Positions 1 to 7,770 of a stretch of 50,372 nucleotides of DNA are shown one piece after another (the first letter of the stretch is position 1; each line of letters starts with the position of its first letter). This DNA comes from an uncultured Collinsella sp. (GTDB lineage Bacteria; Actinomycetota; Coriobacteriia; Coriobacteriales; Coriobacteriaceae). The notes below the pieces were generated by a model. That model made no database searches. It saw only the letters and a list, made by a program, of their open reading frames with translations, and had not been told where the DNA came from. The stretch is from contig CABSNL010000008.1 in NCBI GenBank assembly GCA_902479095.1, positions 1 through 50,372 of the forward strand, written 5' to 3'. The translations under genes and the position numbers were made by a program.

Positions 1-70
1 GGGGTCAGCCCGTGGGAGGCCAGGGCGCCGCTGACCGGTGGACGGCACCGAGCCGTACGCTTGAACTGAG

Positions 71-102
71 AAGGGGGAGGCCTCGCGGCCTCCCCCTTTT
101 TT
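71..102 (+). terminator. Rho-independent terminator of an upstream unit
   Basis: A 12-bp perfect stem (71-82 with 87-98) closed by a TCGC tetraloop runs into a T tract (97-102). It would end a + strand transcript entering from the left. The 70 bases before it contain a GGTCAGC/GCTGACC pairing and a short open frame ending at 67-69. I cannot tell whether they are the end of a protein gene or of an RNA gene. Confidence 0.85.
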
Positions 103-228
103 GCGTTATATACACGTTGTACTTTGGGATTTAGCTCCCCCGTATTCGCTCTTACTGTTTGGCTGTATTTTGAGTCCTTCTAGTGTATTTGAGCGATAAT
201 TACTCGCATTGGCGTTAGGGAGGGCTTG

Positions 229-870
229 ATGTTTACCGTATTTGTCTTGGGCAATATTGCTTCGGGTAAGTCGACTGCCTGCCGCTATTTCGAATCTCGT
301 GGCGCTATGCTAATCGATCTGGATGAGCTTGCAAAATCGCTGTATGTGCCGGGCTCTGATATCGTCAATGCACTCGCGGATGAATTCGGTTGGGACATTT
401 TGGATGAGGATGGCGGCATTCGCCGCAGCATCCTCGCTTCTCGAGCTTTTGCTTCTCCTGATTCGGTCGCTCGGCTCAATGGCATTGTGCATCCCGTTCT
501 CATTGAACAGCTTTCGCTTAGGATTCTCGATCCGGTTTGTTGTACGGTTTCGTCTCCCCGTTATCCCTTTGCGGTAGTCGAGGTTTCTGCTCCGACTGGT
601 TTTGAGGATGCATTTGGTTTGGCTGATGAAATTCTGGTCATCAGCGCCCCTTTATCAGTTCGTCGCGAGCGCGCTATTCAACGTGGTATGGAGCCATCTG
701 ATTTCGATGCCCGTTCTGCTTGCCAGCCCGAAGAGTCTGCGCTGTGCAATCTCGCTGCAACGGTGATTGACAATGCGGCAGGCGATAACTCGCTCTTTGA
801 ACAACTGGACGCATGGCTTGCGCGCCATGGGTTCCGGGATGTAGCGGATAAGGAGGAGGCCGATGCCTAA
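229..870 (+). CDS. coaE: Dephospho-CoA kinase
   Basis: Catalyses the last step of coenzyme A synthesis, ATP-dependent 3'-phosphorylation of dephospho-CoA, in the cytosol. The 213-residue protein has the family P-loop near its start (GNIASGKST, residues 8-16) followed by the LIDLDELAKSLY segment that corresponds to the CoaE D-D-A-region. Length is normal for the family. ATG 229 is chosen because GGGAGG (219-224 region) is spaced well from it; an in-frame TTG lies directly before at 226. The gene overlaps the next by 8 bases, so the two are translationally coupled. The gene is less GC-rich than most others here. Confidence 0.93.
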   Translation: MFTVFVLGNIASGKSTACRYFESRGAMLIDLDELAKSLYVPGSDIVNALADEFGWDILDEDGGIRRSILASRAFASPDSVARLNGIVHPVLIEQLSLRILDPVCCTVSSPRYPFAVVEVSAPTGFEDAFGLADEILVISAPLSVRRERAIQRGMEPSDFDARSACQPEESALCNLAATVIDNAAGDNSLFEQLDAWLARHGFRDVADKEEADA

Positions 871-1444
871 GACACGTTTCCTTACATGGTATCGCCTTAT
901 ACCGCTGACTGCCGTTTTTGCCTTCGGCCTTATCTCATTCGTTTACTCGTATGCTCCTGCCGCTTTCTTTAAGCCGCTGTATCCGATTGACTACGAGGCG
1001 TATGTAAAGCAATCCAGTATTTCGCATAATCTGGATCCGTATCTGGTGTGCGCTGTCATTAAGTCGGAATCGAATTGGGATCCCGAGGCCGAGTCGAATC
1101 AGGGTGCTCAGGGATTAATGCAGCTGATGCCCGAGACTGCCCAGGATATGATCGCCAAGGGCCTTGTCGACGGTGGCGAGTATTCGGCCGACAACCTTAA
1201 CGATCCGGCTACGAATATCGAGTTTGGCTGTGCGTATCTCTCGTATCTTCTAGCGTATTTTAACGGGTCGACTGACAGTGCCATTGCCGCCTATAACGCC
1301 GGCATGGGCAATGTCGACGGATGGGCGCAGCAGAGTACGTCGCTTCATAATGCAATCACCTTTCCCGAGACGCAGGCGTATCTGATTCGTGTCAATAATG
1401 CCTGGGCTCGCTACAAGACCCTCTATCCCGATCGGTTCGTATAG
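863..1444 (+). CDS. Membrane-anchored lytic transglycosylase (SLT/GH23 domain)
   Basis: Cleaves the MurNAc-GlcNAc bond of peptidoglycan with formation of a 1,6-anhydro end. The 193-residue protein has one N-terminal hydrophobic segment (about 12-35, signal anchor) and then a compact Slt70-type domain. It shows IKSESNWDP with the presumptive catalytic Glu69, GLMQLMPETA at 84-93 and a later AYNAG motif, which are the three hallmark motifs of family GH23. It overlaps coaE by 8 bases, and uvrB follows after 51 bases. No LysM or other wall-binding domain is present, so it is a minimal enzyme of the MltE/Slt C-terminal type. Confidence 0.9.
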   Translation: MPKTRFLTWYRLIPLTAVFAFGLISFVYSYAPAAFFKPLYPIDYEAYVKQSSISHNLDPYLVCAVIKSESNWDPEAESNQGAQGLMQLMPETAQDMIAKGLVDGGEYSADNLNDPATNIEFGCAYLSYLLAYFNGSTDSAIAAYNAGMGNVDGWAQQSTSLHNAITFPETQAYLIRVNNAWARYKTLYPDRFV

Positions 1445-1495
1445 GACTATGCCTGCCGCCTGCGTATACTGCAGATATATGAGTTAGGAGTATCC

Positions 1496-3736
1496 ATGGC
1501 GGAATTTGAAGTAGAACGCGTTGGTGGTGAACTTAAGCGCTTTGGCGTTGAAGGCTCTGACGTGCCGTTTAAGGTCGTGTCTCCCTATGAGCCTGCCGGT
1601 TCCCAGCCTAAGGCCATTGAATCGCTTGTGCAGGGCGTGAGGGACGGAGACCGCTATCAGGTTTTGCTGGGCGTGACTGGTTCGGGCAAGACCTTCACGA
1701 TGGCAAAGACTATTGAGGCCCTGGGAAAGCCGACGCTGGTCATGGCTCCGAATAAAACGCTCGCCGCTCAGCTTGCGAGCGAGCTCAAAGAGTTCTTTCC
1801 CAACAACGCTGTGGTCTACTTCGTCTCGTACTATGACTACTATCAGCCCGAGGCGTATGTGCCGCAAAGCGATACATATATCGAGAAAGACTCCTCGATT
1901 AACGAAGAGGTCGAGATGCTGCGACATCAGGCGACCGCATCGCTGCTCTCTCGACGCGATGTGATCGTTGTCGCATCGGTCTCGTGTATCTATGGCATTG
2001 GCTCTCCTGAGGACTATGCGGGTCTGGCTCCAAACGTCGACAAAAAGGTGCCGCTCGAGCGCGATGACTTTATCCATGCACTTATCGACATTCAATATGA
2101 TCGCAATGACTTTGACCTGGCACGCGGCACGTTCCGCGTGCGCGGCGATGTTGTCGACGTGTATCCGCCTTATGCCGAGCATCCGTTGCGGTTTGAGTTC
2201 TTTGGCGACGAGGTCGAGCTGATTGCCGAGATCGATGAGGTCACCGGTGAAATGCTGCGTGAGTACGAGGCCATCCCCGTATGGCCGGCATCGCACTACG
2301 TGACCGAGAAGCCGAAGGTCAAGGCGGCTCTGAAATCGATCAGCGAAGAGTGCGAGAAGCGCGTCGCGGAGCTCAAGGCGACCGACAAGTTGCTCGAGGC
2401 GCAGCGTCTGCAGCAGCGCACCGATTATGATCTTGAGATGCTCGAGACGATGGGCTTTTGCAACGGCATCGAGAACTACTCGCGTCATCTGGACGGTCGC
2501 AAACCGGGTGAGCCGCCGTTTACCCTAATCGATTACTTTCCCAAGGATATGCTCTGCATCATCGATGAGAGCCATGTGACGGTGCCGCAGATTCGCGGCA
2601 TGCACGAAGGTGACCGCTCGCGTAAGGTGACGCTGGTGGAACACGGTTTTCGCCTGCCCTCGGCGCTCGATAACCGCCCGCTTCGTTTCGATGAGTTTGA
2701 GGCAAGGATACCCCAGTTTATCTATGTTTCGGCCACGCCGGGCGACTACGAGCTGCGGGTGAGCCAGAACGACGTGGAGCAGATTATTCGTCCGACCGGC
2801 CTGCTCGACCCCAAGATTGACGTGCGTCCAGTACGCGGCCAGATTGACGATCTTGAGGACGAGATTCGCGAGCGCGTTGCCCGCAAGGAGCGCGTGCTGG
2901 TGACCACGTTGACCAAGCGCATGGCCGAGGACCTGACCGACCATCTGCTCGACGCGGGCATTAAGGTCAATTACATGCACTCTGATACGGCGACAATGGA
3001 CCGTGTCGAGATCCTGCGAACGCTGCGCGAGGGCAAGATCGATGTTCTCGTTGGCATCAACCTGCTTCGTGAGGGCCTGGATCTTCCCGAGGTCTCGCTG
3101 GTGGCAATTCTCGACGCCGATAAGGAAGGCTTCTTGCGCAACCGCCGTTCGCTGATTCAGACGATTGGCCGCGCGGCCCGTAACGCCGATGGCGAAGTCA
3201 TCATGTATGCGGACGTTGTGACCGATTCGATGAAAGAGGCCATCGAGGAGACGCGGCGCCGCCGCGAGATTCAGATGGCATATAACGAAGAGCATGGCAT
3301 TGTGCCCAAGACGGTGCGCAAGGCCATCAACGACATCTCAAGTTTTATTGCCGAAGCCGAAAAAACCGTGGGTTCCAAGGGGCGCTCGAAGGGCGACTCC
3401 CTTGGCCATGGCGCATTCTATACGCCCGATGAGTCGGGCGAGGGCGGCGTGCCGGAAACGGTGGCACCCGAGCAGACACTTGCGGAGCAGTTGGAAGAAC
3501 TGCCGCATGACGAGCTTGTGCGGATCGTCGAAACCATGGAAGAGGATATGCGCAACGCTTCTGCCGCCATGGACTTTGAGGAGGCGGCGCGCCTGCGCGA
3601 TGCCGTCGTTCAGATTCGGGCGATGCTCGAGGGTGCGTCTGAGGACGAGACGATCGAGCGCTTACGTTCGCAGGCCCGCAAGGGTTCCACGTTCGCATCG
3701 GGCAGAAAACGCCAGGGTGCACGGTTTAAGAAATAG
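1496..3736 (+). CDS. uvrB: Excinuclease ABC subunit B
   Basis: Damage-verification helicase of nucleotide excision repair; it receives lesion DNA from UvrA and recruits UvrC. The 746-residue protein shows Walker A GVTGSGKT (59-66), the tyrosine-rich beta-hairpin that clamps DNA (about 112-132, YYDYYQPEAY), the Walker B-like IIDESH, the helicase motif VI region QTIGRAARN, and a C-terminal UVR motif (about 665-700) that binds UvrC. It is longer than the E. coli protein because of a linker before the UVR motif. ATG 1496 has TTAGGAG 5 bases upstream. uvrA and uvrC lie 6-12 kb downstream, so all three subunits are in the window. Confidence 0.97.
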   Translation: MAEFEVERVGGELKRFGVEGSDVPFKVVSPYEPAGSQPKAIESLVQGVRDGDRYQVLLGVTGSGKTFTMAKTIEALGKPTLVMAPNKTLAAQLASELKEFFPNNAVVYFVSYYDYYQPEAYVPQSDTYIEKDSSINEEVEMLRHQATASLLSRRDVIVVASVSCIYGIGSPEDYAGLAPNVDKKVPLERDDFIHALIDIQYDRNDFDLARGTFRVRGDVVDVYPPYAEHPLRFEFFGDEVELIAEIDEVTGEMLREYEAIPVWPASHYVTEKPKVKAALKSISEECEKRVAELKATDKLLEAQRLQQRTDYDLEMLETMGFCNGIENYSRHLDGRKPGEPPFTLIDYFPKDMLCIIDESHVTVPQIRGMHEGDRSRKVTLVEHGFRLPSALDNRPLRFDEFEARIPQFIYVSATPGDYELRVSQNDVEQIIRPTGLLDPKIDVRPVRGQIDDLEDEIRERVARKERVLVTTLTKRMAEDLTDHLLDAGIKVNYMHSDTATMDRVEILRTLREGKIDVLVGINLLREGLDLPEVSLVAILDADKEGFLRNRRSLIQTIGRAARNADGEVIMYADVVTDSMKEAIEETRRRREIQMAYNEEHGIVPKTVRKAINDISSFIAEAEKTVGSKGRSKGDSLGHGAFYTPDESGEGGVPETVAPEQTLAEQLEELPHDELVRIVETMEEDMRNASAAMDFEEAARLRDAVVQIRAMLEGASEDETIERLRSQARKGSTFASGRKRQGARFKK

Positions 3737-3739
3737 CGA

Positions 3740-3785
3740 ACAGGCCCCGAGTTCCCTGTGGAGCTCGGGGCCTGTGTCTTTTGCG
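3740..3785. terminator. Bidirectional terminator between convergent genes
   Basis: A 12-bp perfect inverted repeat (3740-3751 with 3764-3775) lies between the ends of uvrB (+) and the flavoprotein gene at 3802 (-). It is followed by TGTCTTTT on the + strand. The symmetrical stem can serve both convergent transcripts. Confidence 0.75.
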
Positions 3786-3801
3786 TGCTGGAATTCGTGC
3801 G

Positions 3802-5442
3802 CTAGAGGTCTGCGATCAGGGCTTCGGCACAACGAATGCCGTCGGTGGCCGCGCTCATGATGCCGCCGGCATATCCAGCTCCCTCACCGCAAGGGTAGAG
3901 TCCCGGGGTCGACACGGCATGGCACGTTCGGTCTCGGGTGACAGTAACCGGTGAGCTCGAACGAGTCTCCACGCCGGTAAGAACGGCATCGGGGCGGTCA
4001 TAGCCTCGTAGCTTTTTTCCGAGTAGGGGAAGTCCCAGGCGGAGCGAATCGATGATATGCTGCGGCAGGGCTTCGTCAATTGCCGTCCAGGTCACACCGA
4101 GCGGATAGGTGGGCTTTACCTTTCCGGGCGCCTTGCTGGCGCGTCCTGCGAGGAAATCTCCGACGAGTTGTGCCGGTGCGTTCCAGTTGGAACCACCCAG
4201 GCGATAGGCGGCCGCCTCGCAGGCACGCTGGAGCTCGATGCCGGCGAGCGGGTCATCGTTGGGAAGGTCCTCAGGCGTGACGTTAACGAGCAGGGCGGCG
4301 TTTGCGTTGCGTCCGTCGCGGGCATTGAGGCTGGCGCCGTTGACGCACAGGTGGCCCTGCTCGGAAGAGGCGGCGACAACCTGCCCGCCGGGGCACATGC
4401 AAAACGAGAACACGCTGCGGCCGTTGGGAAGATGGGCGACGAGCTTGTAGGGGGCTGCTCCGAGGGCAGGATGTCCCGCCGAGGCTCCATATTGGGCTCG
4501 GTCGATGTCGCGCTGCGGATGCTCGATGCGAACGCCCATGGCAAAGGTCTTTTGTGCGAGGGCCACGTTGTGGTCCTTAAGGAGCTCAAAAATATCGCGA
4601 GCAGAATGCCCGCAGGCGAGGATGAGGTGCTTTGTCTCAATTGGCTCGTAAGCGGCGTCTTGGGACGATTGGACATCGATACCGGTGATGGCGCCAGACG
4701 CGTCGATGCGAATGTCGACGAGCTTTGTTCGATAACGGACGACACCTCCGAGCTGCTCGATGCGCTGGGATATAGCGGTGACAACCGTGGGAAGGATGTC
4801 GGAGCCAATGTGCGGCTTGGCATCCCACAGAATATCGCGGGGCGCGCCCGCCTCGACGAAGGTTTCGAGGATAAGGCGATGGGCGGGATTTTTGGTTCCC
4901 GTATTGAGCTTGCCGTCCGAGAAGGTCCCCGCGCCGCCCAGACCAAACTGAATATTGCTCTCGGGGTCGAGGATGCGCTCCTTTAGAAAGAGGTCGATCG
5001 CCTGCGAGCGGCGAAATGCCGGGTCGCCGCGCTCGATAAGCAAGGGCTTAAGACCTGCTTTGGCGAGCGTGAGCGCAGCGAAAAGGCCGGCGCATCCGGC
5101 GCCGACAACGACAGGGCATTCTTGAGGTGCGTCGGAGACGGGGGAGGGGAATGAAGGCCCATCGTCTTCTATCGTGCGTACGCGCGAGCGGTCACGCTCG
5201 GCAACACTGTCGACCGCTTCTCGCTCGAGGTGGGGACTAGTCAGCTCAACACGAAAGCTCAGGATAAAATGGACGTCTCGTTTTTTGCGAGCGTCGATTG
5301 ACTTGCGGTGGAGTTCGATGGACTTGATTTCGGAGTCCTTGCAACGTAGGATGCGCTTGGCGACTCGCTTGCCAACAATGAGGCAGGCATTTTCATCGCC
5401 GGCTTCATCGAGCGACGCGTTGACTTGGGTGATTTCGATCAT
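3802..5442 (-). CDS. FAD-dependent oxidoreductase of the COG2509 type
   Basis: The 546-residue flavoprotein carries a dinucleotide-binding motif VVGAGCAGLFAALTLAKAG roughly one fifth in from the N-terminus and the C-terminal FAD motif GLYPCGEGAGYAGGIMSAATDG. This arrangement, with an N-terminal extension before the Rossmann fold, matches the widespread uncharacterised FAD-dependent dehydrogenases (COG2509). The substrate is not known. ATG 5442 is chosen because AAGGAG lies 8 bases upstream; the frame is open further up but without a ribosome site. It is the last gene of a minus-strand group with the HI0933-like flavoprotein and Mrp. Confidence 0.85.
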   Translation of the reverse strand: MIEITQVNASLDEAGDENACLIVGKRVAKRILRCKDSEIKSIELHRKSIDARKKRDVHFILSFRVELTSPHLEREAVDSVAERDRSRVRTIEDDGPSFPSPVSDAPQECPVVVGAGCAGLFAALTLAKAGLKPLLIERGDPAFRRSQAIDLFLKERILDPESNIQFGLGGAGTFSDGKLNTGTKNPAHRLILETFVEAGAPRDILWDAKPHIGSDILPTVVTAISQRIEQLGGVVRYRTKLVDIRIDASGAITGIDVQSSQDAAYEPIETKHLILACGHSARDIFELLKDHNVALAQKTFAMGVRIEHPQRDIDRAQYGASAGHPALGAAPYKLVAHLPNGRSVFSFCMCPGGQVVAASSEQGHLCVNGASLNARDGRNANAALLVNVTPEDLPNDDPLAGIELQRACEAAAYRLGGSNWNAPAQLVGDFLAGRASKAPGKVKPTYPLGVTWTAIDEALPQHIIDSLRLGLPLLGKKLRGYDRPDAVLTGVETRSSSPVTVTRDRTCHAVSTPGLYPCGEGAGYAGGIMSAATDGIRCAEALIADL

Positions 5443-5463
5443 CGAGGTCTCCTTAGAGGCAAG

Positions 5464-5495
5464 AAAGGGGCCGTCCGGTATCCCAGACGGCCCGA
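5464..5495 (-). terminator. Hairpin between the two flavoprotein genes
   Basis: An inverted repeat (GGGCCGTC / GGACGGCCC on the minus strand) is followed by a short, interrupted T-rich run. It probably attenuates transcription between the upstream flavoprotein gene and the downstream one rather than stopping it fully. Confidence 0.45.
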
Positions 5496-5522
5496 ATGCG
5501 TTTTTGATTATAGACTGCGCGG

Positions 5523-6794
5523 CTACAAACTGCTTGCAGCGCGAATGCCCGAGAGCCAGGCCCACGCAAGGTTAAAGCCTCCGCAATCGGCGTCGATGTC
5601 GAGCGCTTCGCCGCAGAGGTAAAGCGGGGCGTCGACAGCGCTGCGCGCGCGTAGACTGGGTATTGAGATGCTCTCGACAGATACGCCACCACGCGTGACC
5701 TGCGCCGAGCGCTCCTCGGCTGTTCCCTCGACGAGCAACTTAAAGTGTTTGAGGATCGAGGCCAGGTGGATGACATCGTTGGAGTCTGGATGGCACTGCT
5801 CGAACGCCGTGCAGACGACGCGGGAGAGTTGCGGGGCGAGCATGCCGTCGAGCCAACGGGGATCGCGGGGCGAAAAGCCGCCGAGCAGCTCAACGCGCCG
5901 GTTGAGCATATCGAGCAGCTCGTCTTTGGAGAGGTCGGGGAAAACGTCGAGCAGGATCGTATCGCCGCGCTGGATACGACGGGAGAGGTTGAAGACAGCG
6001 ACGCCCGAGATGCCGAAGGTTCGAAACAGGACTTCACCGTCTTCGTGCCAGAGCTCATTATGATTGCGGGCGAGCGTCAAGCGGGCGCGGACGCGCAGGC
6101 CATCCAACGTCTTGAGTGCCGCCCGATCGCCGACGACCGTTGCCGATACGGGGCAGAGGATGGGGCGCAGCGAAGTGAGGGGGAGGCGAAACGTATCGGC
6201 GATACCGGTGGGGTTGCCGCCCGTGGCGATAATTACGGCATGTGCCTGCAGGGCCTCGTTCTTGCGAGGGACATCGGCGAGCGCTTTCCGAAGCGAGCGG
6301 AGCTCCGATTTTCGGTCGTCGTGCTTTTTTGCCTTGAGCGCCCGCGCTGGACGGTCTATTTGGAGTGCCCAGCCTTCGGAAGTTTTGTGTGCCGAGGCAA
6401 CGTTGGCTCCGCAGATTAAGGTGATACCCAGGCGGTCGCAAACATTGAGAAGCGCGTCGCGCACCGATTCGGCGCGAAGGGAGCGCGGGTACAGTCGGCC
6501 TTCCTCGGAGGTTGTCATGATGCCCAGCGAGGAGAAGAAACCCATAAGCTCTTGTTCGGGCTGGGGGCCCATGACGGATTCGACGAATGCGGGGTGGTTA
6601 TACCGCTGAGGATCAATCGATTCGTTGGAGAGGTTGCAGCGGCCGTTACCGGTCGCAAGGAGCTTAAGGCCGCAGGCGACATCGCGCTCAACGATGCAGA
6701 CGCTTTTGCCAGCGCGTGCGGCCGTAATGGCGGCGGCGAGGCCTGAAGCCCCGCCGCCGATTACCAGGACGTCATAGAAGGCGCTCGTGTTCAC
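5523..6794 (-). CDS. HI0933/BaiN-family flavoprotein
   Basis: The 423-residue protein has an N-terminal FAD-binding GGGASGLAAAITAARAGKSV motif, then the family signature around KLLATGNGRCNLSNE, and a C-terminal FAD motif (GEALDIDADCGGFNLAWAWLSG). These identify the HI0933-like family (YhiN/BaiN, often annotated as aminoacetone-oxidase-type FAD enzyme). BaiN in clostridia has been linked to bile-acid 7-dehydroxylation, but family membership alone does not prove that activity here. The start is GTG 6794, directly abutting the TAA of the upstream mrp gene, so translation is likely coupled. Confidence 0.88.
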   Translation of the reverse strand: MNTSAFYDVLVIGGGASGLAAAITAARAGKSVCIVERDVACGLKLLATGNGRCNLSNESIDPQRYNHPAFVESVMGPQPEQELMGFFSSLGIMTTSEEGRLYPRSLRAESVRDALLNVCDRLGITLICGANVASAHKTSEGWALQIDRPARALKAKKHDDRKSELRSLRKALADVPRKNEALQAHAVIIATGGNPTGIADTFRLPLTSLRPILCPVSATVVGDRAALKTLDGLRVRARLTLARNHNELWHEDGEVLFRTFGISGVAVFNLSRRIQRGDTILLDVFPDLSKDELLDMLNRRVELLGGFSPRDPRWLDGMLAPQLSRVVCTAFEQCHPDSNDVIHLASILKHFKLLVEGTAEERSAQVTRGGVSVESISIPSLRARSAVDAPLYLCGEALDIDADCGGFNLAWAWLSGIRAASSL

Positions 6795-7625
6795 TTAGGC
6801 CTCGTCGGTCTCGTGCGGGGTAATAGCCTCGACGGCAGAGACTGCCTTGGGCAACATGCCATCGGGCAGCGCGGTCTCGACCTCGCCCTTATCGCAGGCC
6901 TCGGCGAGTGCCGGATTAATGGGAAGCTGGCCCAAGATGTCGAGGTTATAGCGCTCTGCGACCTCGGGGAGCTTGCTCTTGCCAAAGACCTCGATCTTCT
7001 TGCCGCAGTCGGGGCACTCGATATAGCTCATGTTCTCGACAATGCCCAGAATGGGGACGTTCATCTTCTCGGCCATGTTGACCGCCTTGGCGACGATCAT
7101 CGAGACCAGATCCTGCGGGCTCGTGACGATGACGATGCCGTCGACGGGCAGCGACTGGAAGACGGTGAGCGCGACATCGCCTGTTCCCGGAGGCATGTCG
7201 ACCAGCAGGTAGTCGATGGGGCCCCATGAGGTCTCGCTCCAGAACTGCCTAATGGCGCCTGCGATGACCGGACCGCGCCAAAGGACGGGGTCGGTCTCGT
7301 TTTGGAGCAGCAGGTTGGAGCTCATGACCTTGACGCCGTGCTCGGAGATTTCAGGCAGCATAAGGTTGCCAAGGGCATGGACGTGGCGTCCGCTCATACC
7401 GAACATCTTGGGGATGGAGGGACCGGTGATGTCGGCATCGAGGACGCCGACCTTGTGGCCGTGACGGGCAAGCTCGGTGGCGATGGCACCGGTGACAAAC
7501 GACTTGCCGACACCGCCCTTGCCGGAAAGTACGGCGATGACGCGTTTGACCTCGGACAGCGTGTTCTCCTCAAATTGCGACGGCGATGTTTGTCCGCCGG
7601 CGGCCTGTGCGTGCTCGCAACCCAT
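6795..7625 (-). CDS. mrp: Mrp/ApbC/NBP35-type Fe-S cluster carrier ATPase
   Basis: Cytosolic P-loop ATPase that carries or delivers Fe-S clusters to apoproteins. The 276-residue protein has the deviant Walker A GKGGVGKS with the signature lysine, the switch region LLVDMPPGTGD typical of Mrp/NBP35, and the C-terminal IECPDCGKK with the CxxC that bridges a cluster in the dimer. Its N-terminus contains Cys and His (MGCEHAQ) but no MIP18-like domain. ATG 7625 is supported by AAGGAGTC a few bases upstream. It heads a minus-strand operon with two flavoproteins. Confidence 0.92.
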   Translation of the reverse strand: MGCEHAQAAGGQTSPSQFEENTLSEVKRVIAVLSGKGGVGKSFVTGAIATELARHGHKVGVLDADITGPSIPKMFGMSGRHVHALGNLMLPEISEHGVKVMSSNLLLQNETDPVLWRGPVIAGAIRQFWSETSWGPIDYLLVDMPPGTGDVALTVFQSLPVDGIVIVTSPQDLVSMIVAKAVNMAEKMNVPILGIVENMSYIECPDCGKKIEVFGKSKLPEVAERYNLDILGQLPINPALAEACDKGEVETALPDGMLPKAVSAVEAITPHETDEA

Positions 7626-7770
7626 GTATGACTCCTTTGTATATGTTGGGGCCGGGGCCCCGTGATGTGACACGAGCGTCATTGTACCCTCGTTTGCGAG
7701 CGGGAGCCATTTACGATGCATTTGGGCCGAGCGTGCTTGCAATACGATGGGTCCAAGCGAATGGGCGGGC

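Noticed and set aside
1..70. 3' end of 23S rRNA or another stable RNA at the window start
   Set aside because: GCTGACCGGT followed by CCGAG superficially resembles the end of 23S rRNA, but the conserved GGTACTAAT does not follow, and RNase P, SRP and tmRNA signatures are absent. Left unassigned.
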